DNA of 33,360 nucleotides, taken from positions 1 through 33,360 of the forward strand of contig JADCHQ010000046.1 of the NCBI GenBank assembly GCA_020248405.1, given 5' to 3'. Under the pieces are notes generated by a model, which did not search any database, was not told the origin of the DNA, and saw only the letters and a list, made by a program, of their open reading frames with translations. The position numbers and the translations under genes were made by a program. The DNA comes from Rhodocyclaceae bacterium. GTDB lineage: Bacteria > Pseudomonadota > Gammaproteobacteria > Burkholderiales > Ga0077523. Positions 1 through 7,900 of the stretch are shown in pieces (positions within the stretch are counted from its first letter, which is position 1; each line of letters begins with the position of its first letter).

Positions 1-169
1 GGTTCACCGCGCCGTTGGCCTGCTCCAGCAACTGCGCCCATCGGTTCACCGACTGGCGCGACACCTCCAGCCGCCGCGCCACTTCGGCCTGCGCCACGCC
101 ACGCTTGAGCATCCGCGCGCCCTTCACGCGCCGCGCATCCAACGCCTCCAGATTCCGCTTCGTTGCCAT
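1..169 (-). CDS. IS630-like transposase, N-terminal fragment (runs off the window)
   Basis: The minus strand from the ATG at 169-167 encodes about 56 residues that continue past the left edge. They form a helix-turn-helix of the kind at the N-terminus of IS630-family transposases: MATKRNLEALDARR, then GVAQAEVARRLEVSRQSVNRW, the typical 'variable number of repeats, recognition helix' pattern. The catalytic DDE part would lie outside the window. The gene is transcribed away from the restriction island, whose mod gene ends 176 bases upstream of it. It could instead be a domesticated regulator with the same DNA-binding domain, but a transposase is the usual identity. Confidence 0.6.
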   Translation of the reverse strand, partial: MATKRNLEALDARRVKGARMLKRGVAQAEVARRLEVSRQSVNRWAQLLEQANGAVN

Positions 170-344
170 CGTTCGCCCTCGACAAGATACCTGTCGACGT
201 AACGCGCGAGGGTACAAAACGGTTGTTTGACACTTACCGGATTCTCAATAGGGGTGTGAATGTGTGGATTCCATCGGTCCCAGACGGATCCGGCGCCAAG
301 ATGGAGATGTCCGCTCGTCGACATGTGGGCCTCGGACCAGCGCT
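170..344. other. Junction between transposase fragment and mod; probable IS end
   Basis: Non-coding. On the minus strand the sequence GTGTCAAACAACCGTTTTG (about 217-235) lies where the terminal inverted repeat of an IS630-type element would be, about 50 bases before the transposase start. The matching repeat is outside the window, so the boundary is a guess. A short dyad CGACA-N7-TGTCG lies at about 180-196. No terminator for mod was recognised. Confidence 0.3.
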
Positions 345-3206
345 CTATACCCTGAAAACCTTCATCACCTCATCCCCCAGGTGATTGATGACCTTTACCG
401 CAATCCGCCCCGACTTCGGCTTCGGGGACGGGCGTGACGTGTCGCTGTTCAGCGTGGCCCAGGCGTCTTCGTTGATCTCGGCCTTCAGCGTGGTCTTCAG
501 CGCGCTGTAGGGGTCGTTCGCACCGAGGAAGTAGGCGTGGCGCACGAAGAAGCTCTCCTCGTTGTAATCGGTGTCGATGAACCAGCAGGCGATGCCTTCG
601 GGACCGTCGCTGCGAACTTCGCCGGTTTGCGGGTGGAAAACATCCACGCCGTTGACCTTGACGCGGATCCTTCCGTCCTCGGCCGGTAGGACGTCGATAT
701 CCGGCTCGCCGAAGATCACGAACAGGTTGCCCTTGCCGGTCGTCTTCAGGTCCTTCGCCATGTGCAGGTCGGCATTCATCCTCGCCTTGAGCACGGGGAT
801 GCGGCCGAGCTTGCTGAACTCGGTGGCGTGCGCCTCGTAGTTGAAGGCGCAGGCGATCAGCACGTCGAAGTCGGCGTCGCCGGCCTCGCGCGCGGCGGCC
901 ACCAGATCGGGGCGGGTGACGGTGCCGAACTCGGGGCCAATGAAGATGGCGGCACGCTTCTCGCCGCCCGCCTGCGCGCTGCCTTCAACGTAGCGGCCTT
1001 CACCGCAGATCAGTTCGCCGGGCCAGGCCGTCAGTGACGTGAAGGTGATGCGGTCTTCCTTGTGCGCCTGCTGCACACCGGCGGCCTTCAGGTTCTCCAG
1101 GATCATCTGTGGGAAGGATTGCTTCTCGCCGTACTCGGACCCCGGCTCGCCGGTGCGCGGCGCGTTGGGGTCGATCAATTCGTCGTTCTCATCGACGCCC
1201 AGCACGCGGTGGGGGCTCAAGCTCTCCACCGTGAAGGGCCCGGCCACGCGGACCTTCTTGTTGTCTGCGTAGGGTTTGTCGTAGAGGTATTCGAACTCCG
1301 CCTTGGCGGCGATGGACTTGTCGATCTCCTGCTGCCGGGCGATGCGGGCCTGCCACCAATCGGCGTGGACCTTCTTCGTTGCTTCGGGCCACTTGGCATC
1401 GGCCTCGCGGGGAATCTCCCACTCAGCCCAAGTCTTCTCGAGCGAGGCGTTCAGGGTTTCGCGCAGCGGCTCCAGCTTTGCCTGCCACTGGTCCCAGATG
1501 ACATCGATCTCGGCGTTGTTGGCGATGGACTTGAGGGTGATGTGCGGCACGCGCTCGTAGACGAAGCCGTGGCGGATATTCCCGTGCACAGGCTGGGAAC
1601 TCGGCGCCGTGCGGGTGACTTCGGCTTCCTTGATCTGGCCGTCGCGGGAATCGGCCAGCAGGTAGAATGGATAACGCGCGCCCATGATGCGGGCACGGGC
1701 CAGGGCAAGGGCCACGCGCGAGGTGTCGATGGTGATCCAGCGGCGGCCCCATTGCTCGGCGACGGTCGCGGTGGTGCCGGAACCGCAGGTCGGGTCGAGC
1801 ACGAGGTCGCCGGGGTCGGTGGCCATCAAAAGGCAGCGCTCGACAGTTTTTGAGCCCGTTTGAACAACGTAGATCTTGTCGTCGGTAAAGTTGCCGGTTC
1901 CCGTGTCGGTCCAAATGTTCGCATAAGGCAAAGCGGCGAAGTCCGCATGGAAACGCCGATAGCGAAAGCTGTTCTCGGCAACGTGAATGCGCTCAGCGTG
2001 GAGAAGGCGATTCATTCCAACCGGGTAGTTTGACTTCCAATGCGAACTCTTGGTGAATGGGTCCAGCGAGACCCCGCGATACTCAAAGGGCTGAGGTTCG
2101 GACGCCCGGCCTTGGGAGAGCAAGTTGTCTGGGTTGTAGGGCTTCGCACCATCTGGGATGTTTGAACGCCCATCCTTTTCTAAAGAGTTCACGCCTCGGC
2201 AGGTGAAGTCGGGATTAAGCAACCAAGTGGCGTTCCCTTTGCCGAGTTCGTATGGCTTTTCCCGGTAGAGCGGACGCGCCTTCAACAGATCGCGCTGTTT
2301 TGCGTACCACAGCACGAAGTCGGAGACGTTCGAGATTGCATCGCTGGAGAAACCGTAAGTTTTCTGAACGACGATTTCGCTGATCAGATTGTTTTCCCCG
2401 AACACCTCATCCATCAGCGCCCTGACGCGATGAACATTCTCATCGCCGATCTGCATGAAGATGGAGCCCGAATCGGTGAGGAGATCACGCGCGACGGTGA
2501 GCCGATCCCGCAGGTAGGTCAGGTAGCTGTGGATGCCGTCGCGCCAGGTGTCGCGGAAGGCTTTGACCTGCTCGGGCTCGCGGGTGATGTGGTCGGCCTT
2601 GCCGTCTTTCACGTCGCGGCTGGTGGTGGACCACTGGAAGTTGCTGTTGAATTTGATGCCGTAGGGCGGGTCGAAGTAGATGCATTGCACGCGCCCGCGC
2701 AGGCCCTCGCGCTCGGCCAGGCTGGCCATCACCTGCAATGAGTCGCCCAGGATCATGCGGTTGGACCAGTTCTGGTCGTGCTGATAGAACTCGGTCTTGT
2801 CCACCCCCTTGGGGATGCCGTTGAAGTCGGCAAAGAGATCGGCCGTGGTTTGCCCGGCCTCGTGTTCGCGCTCGCGCGTCTCGCGCAGCAGGTCGTCGAT
2901 CAGCGCCTTGGGGTGGACCTTCTCCTGGATGTAGAGCGGCGGCGCGTGAACGACGAGGTCGCTCCAGTCTTGCTCGTCCTTGCCGCGCCAGACGAGCTGA
3001 GGGTCGAGGTCGCGGTTGCGCTGCTGCTTTTCCTCGGCGAGACCCTCATTGCGCCCATCGACGTCGCGCGGGTAGGCGACCCGCACCGGCGCCTGCTCGT
3101 TCTTCTGCATCACCGACTGGTACTCGGCGGTCGGGATGTTCTTGCGGGTGGCTTCGTCGTGCTTGAGCGCTTCGACAATCTTGCCCGGTGTGGACTTCTT
3201 TGCCAT
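345..3206 (-). CDS. mod: Type III-like DNA methyltransferase (Mod), beta class
   Basis: Predicted to methylate the exocyclic amino group of adenine or cytosine in its target and, with the upstream res product, form a type III-like restriction-modification enzyme. Of the 953 residues, the catalytic motif DPPY is at 179-182 and the AdoMet-binding motif DPTCGSGTT at 471-479. This order, with the target-recognition region between, defines beta-class N-methyltransferases. About 350 residues follow motif I without a domain I can name, so the protein is longer than the usual 600-700-residue Mod. The ATG at 3206 was chosen because the fic stop lies only two bases upstream (TGA CC ATG), implying translational coupling; the open frame itself runs back into fic. 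The target-recognition section (about 1850-2440) has visibly lower GC than either flank. Confidence 0.88.
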   Translation of the reverse strand: MAKKSTPGKIVEALKHDEATRKNIPTAEYQSVMQKNEQAPVRVAYPRDVDGRNEGLAEEKQQRNRDLDPQLVWRGKDEQDWSDLVVHAPPLYIQEKVHPKALIDDLLRETREREHEAGQTTADLFADFNGIPKGVDKTEFYQHDQNWSNRMILGDSLQVMASLAEREGLRGRVQCIYFDPPYGIKFNSNFQWSTTSRDVKDGKADHITREPEQVKAFRDTWRDGIHSYLTYLRDRLTVARDLLTDSGSIFMQIGDENVHRVRALMDEVFGENNLISEIVVQKTYGFSSDAISNVSDFVLWYAKQRDLLKARPLYREKPYELGKGNATWLLNPDFTCRGVNSLEKDGRSNIPDGAKPYNPDNLLSQGRASEPQPFEYRGVSLDPFTKSSHWKSNYPVGMNRLLHAERIHVAENSFRYRRFHADFAALPYANIWTDTGTGNFTDDKIYVVQTGSKTVERCLLMATDPGDLVLDPTCGSGTTATVAEQWGRRWITIDTSRVALALARARIMGARYPFYLLADSRDGQIKEAEVTRTAPSSQPVHGNIRHGFVYERVPHITLKSIANNAEIDVIWDQWQAKLEPLRETLNASLEKTWAEWEIPREADAKWPEATKKVHADWWQARIARQQEIDKSIAAKAEFEYLYDKPYADNKKVRVAGPFTVESLSPHRVLGVDENDELIDPNAPRTGEPGSEYGEKQSFPQMILENLKAAGVQQAHKEDRITFTSLTAWPGELICGEGRYVEGSAQAGGEKRAAIFIGPEFGTVTRPDLVAAAREAGDADFDVLIACAFNYEAHATEFSKLGRIPVLKARMNADLHMAKDLKTTGKGNLFVIFGEPDIDVLPAEDGRIRVKVNGVDVFHPQTGEVRSDGPEGIACWFIDTDYNEESFFVRHAYFLGANDPYSALKTTLKAEINEDAWATLNSDTSRPSPKPKSGRIAVKVINHLGDEVMKVFRV

Positions 3207-3208
3207 GG

Positions 3209-4297
3209 TCACGCTTCGGTTGCTGTCATCGCGTCGCCGGTCAGGATGCGGTACAGCGGCTCGTTGATGTAGTAGTTGGTGCGCCCGATCTTCTGCTTGG
3301 CGAGGAACCCGGCGTCGGTCAGCGCGTCGAGGTACCTGGTTGCGGTCAGGCGCGACACCTTCAGGTCGTTCTGGATGAACTCGATCTTGGTGTACGGGTG
3401 CGAGAACATGTTGTTGATCAGATCCTGGCTGTAGAACTTGAACTGCGACCGCGTGCGGTGCTTCACGTCGAGCAGCAGCACCTTGATGGCCTGGATCGTC
3501 GCAATGCCTTCTGCGGCTGTCCGCTCGACGGTGGCGAGCATGTAGAGCACCCAGTCCTCCCACACATCGCGCTCGCGCACGGCCTGCAGCAGGCGGTAGT
3601 ACTCGGACTTGGTGCGGACGATGTGCCGGCTCATGTAGAGCACGGGGATATCGAGCAGCCCAAGCTTGACGAGGTAGAGCACGTTGACGATGCGGCCAGT
3701 GCGGCCGTTGCCGTCGTAGAAGGGATGGATGCTCTCGAACTGATGCTGGATCAACGCCATCTTGATCAGCGGGTCGGCGGCAAACAGCGCATCGTCGTTG
3801 ATGAAGCGCTCTAGGTCGCCCATCAGGCGGACGATCGCGCCCGGGTCCTGCGGCGGCGTGTAGACCGTGCGGCCACCGCCATCTTTCAGCGCGGTGCCCG
3901 GCAGACGGCGAAAGCCGGCGTCGTTCTGTTCCAGTTCGGCCTGGATGCGCAGGATGTCGTTATTGGTCAGCAGGCCGGTCGCGCGCACGGCGGCAAAGCC
4001 GACCCGCAGTGCCTGCCGGTAGTGGGCGACTTCCTTGGTGGCCGCGCCGGCGGCGGCTTCCGGAAAGGCGGCAGCGCGGAACAGTTCGTCGTGCGTGGTG
4101 ACGATGTTCTCGATGGCGGAACTGTCTTTCGCCTCTTGGAGGCCGAGCGTGCTGATCAGGATGCCTTGGTTGGGCATCGAGGCGGCTACGCCCTTGAGTT
4201 CCGCCAGCTGGCGGCTGGCGGCGTTCAGCGCCTTGAGGATGTCCGGGCGGTCGAAACGGCTCGGCGCGAGGCTGGTCAGGGGCGGGATTTCGGCCAT
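3209..4297 (-). CDS. Fic-domain protein with winged-helix C-terminus
   Basis: A 362-residue Fic protein, expected to transfer AMP (or another phosphate-containing group) to a hydroxyl side chain of a target protein. The Fic motif HPFYDGNGRTGR is complete at 191-202, with the catalytic His191. An N-terminal inhibitory motif of the (S/T)xxxE(G/N) type, SSAIEN, is at 59-64, so this is a class II, self-inhibited Fic. The C-terminal 80 residues look like a winged helix: a DLKVSRLTATRYLDAL helix pair followed by a short wing. It sits between res and mod and its stop is two bases from the mod start. The winged helix could bind the inverted repeat just upstream. Whether its target is the restriction enzyme, translation machinery or itself cannot be told from sequence. 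Confidence 0.9.
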   Translation of the reverse strand: MAEIPPLTSLAPSRFDRPDILKALNAASRQLAELKGVAASMPNQGILISTLGLQEAKDSSAIENIVTTHDELFRAAAFPEAAAGAATKEVAHYRQALRVGFAAVRATGLLTNNDILRIQAELEQNDAGFRRLPGTALKDGGGRTVYTPPQDPGAIVRLMGDLERFINDDALFAADPLIKMALIQHQFESIHPFYDGNGRTGRIVNVLYLVKLGLLDIPVLYMSRHIVRTKSEYYRLLQAVRERDVWEDWVLYMLATVERTAAEGIATIQAIKVLLLDVKHRTRSQFKFYSQDLINNMFSHPYTKIEFIQNDLKVSRLTATRYLDALTDAGFLAKQKIGRTNYYINEPLYRILTGDAMTATEA

Positions 4298-4317
4298 CGC
4301 GATGTACTTACAGGCGG

Positions 4318-4351
4318 ACGTGTATAGAGAAACCTCTCTTTATATACACGT
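4318..4351. promoter_or_regulatory. Inverted repeat overlapping the fic-mod promoter; candidate operator
   Basis: Arms ACGTGTAT (4318-4325) and ATACACGT (4344-4351) are exact complements. Inside them AGAGA (4326-4330) pairs with TCTCT (4335-4339), leaving a small asymmetric bulge. The element lies 20-54 bases upstream of the fic start and covers the -10 region of the promoter at 4339-4368. That placement fits an operator. The run of T/A is too short and misplaced to read it as the res terminator, although that remains possible. Confidence 0.5.
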
Positions 4352-4368
4352 GCCGGCCGAAATGTAAA
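4339..4368 (-). promoter_or_regulatory. Sigma-70-type promoter for fic-mod
   Basis: On the minus strand a -35 TTTACA (plus-strand 4363-4368) is followed after 18 bases by a -10 TATAAA (4339-4344); a TATATA at 16-base spacing overlaps it. Each box matches the consensus at five of six positions. It would start fic-mod separately from res, whose stop is 150 bases upstream of fic. Confidence 0.5.
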
Positions 4369-4447
4369 GACAGTGGCGCTATGGCGAGATGACCCGGCGA
4401 TTCGCGGCGGGAGCACGGGGCAGCTCGCGGGGCAGTTCACGGGCGGC

Positions 4448-7400
4448 TCAAGCCGGCACCGCAGCGACGGCATCCAGCATCTTCCCGAACTGCTGCTCGA
4501 CCTTGGCCTTGAAGTCGGCCTCGATCTGATACACCTCGGTGAACTCGGCAAAGGCCCAGCGGCCGAAGGTGCCCAGGTTGTTTACGCCGGGCACCCAGTA
4601 GGTCTCCATCGTGGCTTTCTTTTCCTTGGCGTCTTCGCGCCGGTAGCCTTTGATCTCCACGATCAGGTGCAGCAAGTCCTTGTCACCATGGCCGTCATCG
4701 ACCAGCACGATGAAGTCCGGCAAGTAGCGGCGCATCTCGGAGCCGTACCGGTACGGCACTTCCAGCCCGAGGTTGTGGTTCTTCACGTAGGCGCGCACAC
4801 GCGGGTGCGACTCCGCCACCCGGCAGAACTCGGCTTCCCAGTCGCTGTCGAGCACCACCCAGTTCACCTGGCAGCGGCGGGAATCGGTCTCCCACCGATC
4901 GGCCTTCGATGTGTTGAAGCGAACGTGTGCGCTGGAGCCGACCGGGTTGTAGGCGTCGAGCACCGCGTTGATGGGCCGCTTGCCGATCAGCTCGCGGGTG
5001 ATGCCGGCCATGATCCGCTCGCAGGCCATGTCGGCCAGCATCTTGTACTTGAGCTGAGCCGGATAGGTGCCGCCTTTGCAGTCGAGACACTTCTCGTCGA
5101 GCCACTGCTTGACGATGCGCTTGAGCTGGCCGAACAGGTGCAGTTGCGGTTCGCCGTTGGCGTCGCGCCAGCGGCTCAGGAGCAGGTGCGAGGTCAACTC
5201 GTAGATGACCTGAGAAGGTCGCACGTCGCCGGTGTGCACGAGATTCAGGTCCACCATCTCGCCGATGATTCCGGAGTTGCGAGTCTCGGTGGCGCCGACG
5301 AGATCGGGGGTCAGTTCAAGGATCGAGTCCTGGTTGAAGCTGGCCGTGAGCCGATCTTCCGGCAGCTCGGCTCGGTAACCGGCAACCCGCGGGAAGCGAA
5401 TTTCCAGCGCATCGCGGTCGGGCCGGATGGCCTTGACCTGGATGGTCTCGCGCGGCGGCTGCGGCGGCGACACCACGGGTTTGGCATTGAAGTCGAACGG
5501 GATGCCGAGCACGTCGGCGTACTCGACGTTGAAGAGGTTCTCGTCGTTCAGGTCATAAGACTGCCGGCGGAGCGCGCGGCCGATCACCTGCTCGCACAGC
5601 AACTGCGTACCGAAGGCGCGCACCCCGAGAACGTGGGTCACGGTGTTGGCGTCCCATCCCTCGGTGAGCATGGAGACGGAGACCACACAGCGGATGTCAG
5701 CGCCCAGGCGGCCGGGCTTGCCGACGGTGTTCATCACCTCGCGCAGAAGGTCCTGGTCAGTGAGGTTGTCGGCCTGGCGGGCGTCGCCGGTGCGCTCAAT
5801 GATCTCGCGCCGGAAGCGGTCGATCTCGTCGGCGGCCATGGCGCGGAAGTTGTCGTCGAGCGCTTCGCCGGATTCCAGTTGTTCGCTGTCGATCAGCAGC
5901 GTTCGGGGGCGAGCGAGTGGGTTGCCGTGCTCGTCATGGTTCTGGAACAGCGGCAAGCGGCCGAACTCGAGCTGGCTGGAACCGTCGTTGTTCTGGCGCT
6001 GAAAACCGGAGATGTAGTCGTAGACAAGTTTCGACGTCGAGGTGTTGTTGCATACGACGATGAAGCAGGGAGGCACCGAGACCTTTGTCTCCGCCCAAAG
6101 GCTAAAGGTCTTCTCGTAGTGGCCGTACAGCGCATCCAGCGCTGTTTGCAGTTGCGGCGGCAGGTCGAGCGGGTTGAGTGTTTCGGCCTTGCCACGGCCC
6201 TTCTTAGGCATCTTGGCGCGGATGTGTTCCCACAGGTTGCGGAACATCGGCATCTCGTTGCCGGGAATATTGTCTGCAATGGGCACGCGCGGCAGCTTGA
6301 CGATGCCGCACTCGATGGCGTCCATCAGTGAGAAGTCGCTCATCGTCCAGGGAAACAGCGTTCCCTCGGCATAGCCAGACCCGCGCAGGAAGAAGGGCGT
6401 AGCCGACAGGTCGATCACACGAACGACGCCGAGCTTGCGGTTGACCGCTTCGAGGCCAGCGATCCACAGGCGCGCGGCTTCGTTGTTCTTCTCGGCTTCT
6501 TTCTTGTCTTCGCCCTTGAGATCGTCATCTTCAGCAGCGTTGGGCTTCTCGCGGTAGCAGTGATGCGCTTCGTCGTTGAGCACGAGGATGTTCTTCAGGC
6601 CCATCAGGTCGGGCATCACGCGCTGGAGCATCTGACCTTCGGTCTCAAGCGTGTTCAGTTCCTCGCCGCGCCCCTGGAGCAGCGAACGGCCGCCCTTGGA
6701 TAGCTCAATCCGCTCGCGCAACTTGAAGGCGTGGTAGTTGGTAATGACGATCTTGGCGCGACTGATGTCGTCCAGCATGTCGCCGGGGACGATTTCACGG
6801 TCTTTGTAGTAGCTATCGGGGTCGTTGGGCTGTAGGACGCGTAGTCGATCCTTGATCGTGAGGCCCGGGGCCACCACGAGAAAGCCGCGTGTGAAGCGCT
6901 TGCTCTGCGGGTGGCGCACGGCGTTGATGGTCTGCCAGGCGATGAGCATGGCCATCACCGTGGTCTTGCCCGCGCCGGTCGCGAGCTTGAGCGCCAGACG
7001 CATCAGTTCGGGGTTGGCGTCGTTGTTTGCGTTTGCGAGATGCTGGAGAAATGTCTCTCCTGCCTTGCCGATCTGAGGAGCAACTTCAGTCAGCCAGATT
7101 GCCGTTTCAACGGCCTCAATCTGGCAGAAGAACGGCCGGATGCCGCTGAAGTCGTGGTGGCGCCAGTGCTGCAGCAGGCGCGCCGTCTCTGGGGTCACGC
7201 GCCAGTCGTTGGGGTTCTTGATCTGTCGCCATTTGTCGACCTCCTGGCGGACCGCGTTGACAACAGCAACCTGGTCGTACTGCTGCTCCTGCGTAGATAG
7301 GCCCTTGCCCTCGTCGAACACGAGGGACGACTGCTCTGCGCCGCCCTTGCGCTTCTTGGGCTTGGGGATAGGGGTAATGAAGCGCGCGCTGCGACGGGCT

Positions 7401-7513
7401 TCGATGACCTTCTGGGTCGGTTGACCGGAGTCGTCGAGTTCCCAATGGCGAGCAGGATACTCGTAGGGAGAGTTGAGGATCGGGCGTTCGAAAAATGGGT
7501 TGGGGTTCTGCAC
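4448..7513 (-). CDS. res: Type III-like restriction subunit (Res): DEAH translocase with C-terminal nuclease
   Basis: The 1021-residue protein is the ATP-dependent DNA translocase and nuclease partner of Mod. Helicase motifs appear in order: Walker A ATGAGKTT at 178-185, DEAH at 314-317, SAT at 370-372, and motif VI QVIGRALRR at 642-650. A C-terminal PD-(D/E)xK-type nuclease is suggested by PDF at 932-934 and EIK at 953-955. The start is a GTG at 7513; an in-frame stop lies only a few codons upstream, so a much longer N-terminus is excluded, and no convincing ribosome-binding site is visible. Gene order in transcription is res, fic, mod, whereas classical type III loci run mod then res. Confidence 0.87.
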   Translation of the reverse strand: MQNPNPFFERPILNSPYEYPARHWELDDSGQPTQKVIEARRSARFITPIPKPKKRKGGAEQSSLVFDEGKGLSTQEQQYDQVAVVNAVRQEVDKWRQIKNPNDWRVTPETARLLQHWRHHDFSGIRPFFCQIEAVETAIWLTEVAPQIGKAGETFLQHLANANNDANPELMRLALKLATGAGKTTVMAMLIAWQTINAVRHPQSKRFTRGFLVVAPGLTIKDRLRVLQPNDPDSYYKDREIVPGDMLDDISRAKIVITNYHAFKLRERIELSKGGRSLLQGRGEELNTLETEGQMLQRVMPDLMGLKNILVLNDEAHHCYREKPNAAEDDDLKGEDKKEAEKNNEAARLWIAGLEAVNRKLGVVRVIDLSATPFFLRGSGYAEGTLFPWTMSDFSLMDAIECGIVKLPRVPIADNIPGNEMPMFRNLWEHIRAKMPKKGRGKAETLNPLDLPPQLQTALDALYGHYEKTFSLWAETKVSVPPCFIVVCNNTSTSKLVYDYISGFQRQNNDGSSQLEFGRLPLFQNHDEHGNPLARPRTLLIDSEQLESGEALDDNFRAMAADEIDRFRREIIERTGDARQADNLTDQDLLREVMNTVGKPGRLGADIRCVVSVSMLTEGWDANTVTHVLGVRAFGTQLLCEQVIGRALRRQSYDLNDENLFNVEYADVLGIPFDFNAKPVVSPPQPPRETIQVKAIRPDRDALEIRFPRVAGYRAELPEDRLTASFNQDSILELTPDLVGATETRNSGIIGEMVDLNLVHTGDVRPSQVIYELTSHLLLSRWRDANGEPQLHLFGQLKRIVKQWLDEKCLDCKGGTYPAQLKYKMLADMACERIMAGITRELIGKRPINAVLDAYNPVGSSAHVRFNTSKADRWETDSRRCQVNWVVLDSDWEAEFCRVAESHPRVRAYVKNHNLGLEVPYRYGSEMRRYLPDFIVLVDDGHGDKDLLHLIVEIKGYRREDAKEKKATMETYWVPGVNNLGTFGRWAFAEFTEVYQIEADFKAKVEQQFGKMLDAVAAVPA

Positions 7514-7900
7514 CGCAATTCGCTGTCTGTTTCAGGCGTGGATTGAAGTTCTGATCCGGACGCCATCTCAATTGGCAGGATGGCACCCCAAACAGGGTAG
7601 TGTGCGGTCGGAGCGAATTAATCTGATCATGACGAAAACGATGTTCTAACAACTGCTTCCGCAAGCCGGCACTGTATTCACCGTGCCATAAGCGGTCAAC
7701 CGCGCAGCGTGAGGCGCGGAATCCCCCGTTGACGCCGCACCGTCCCGTATCAGCCTTCACCCGCCGCGCTCTGACGCCCTCAAGCGTTTACGAGCCGACA
7801 ACGCCCGTCGGATCCCCCGCGCAACCGAGATCGCGCCCCCATCAACCTGCATCATCGAGCGGCAACGGCCGCACCGCGGTGCGCGCGCCGCCCGCTGGCG
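7514..7900. other. Intergenic region upstream of res
   Basis: No gene recognised. The part at about 7560-7690 is less GC-rich than its surroundings and presumably carries the res promoter, but I could not assign convincing -35/-10 boxes. A perfect palindrome CGCACCGCGGTGCG lies at 7870-7883, just after the hydrolase stop at 7901 (minus), and could help end that transcript, though it has no loop and no T run. Confidence 0.4.

Noticed and set aside
345..3563. Longer 1072-codon version of mod starting inside fic
   Set aside because: The first 119 codons overlap fic in another frame and are not methyltransferase-like; the ATG at 3206 directly follows the fic stop.
4373..6331. 652-codon plus-strand open frame antisense to res
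   Set aside because: High-GC shadow: the opposite strand carries all helicase and nuclease motifs in order, while this frame is rich in Val/Ala/His/Gly without any domain.
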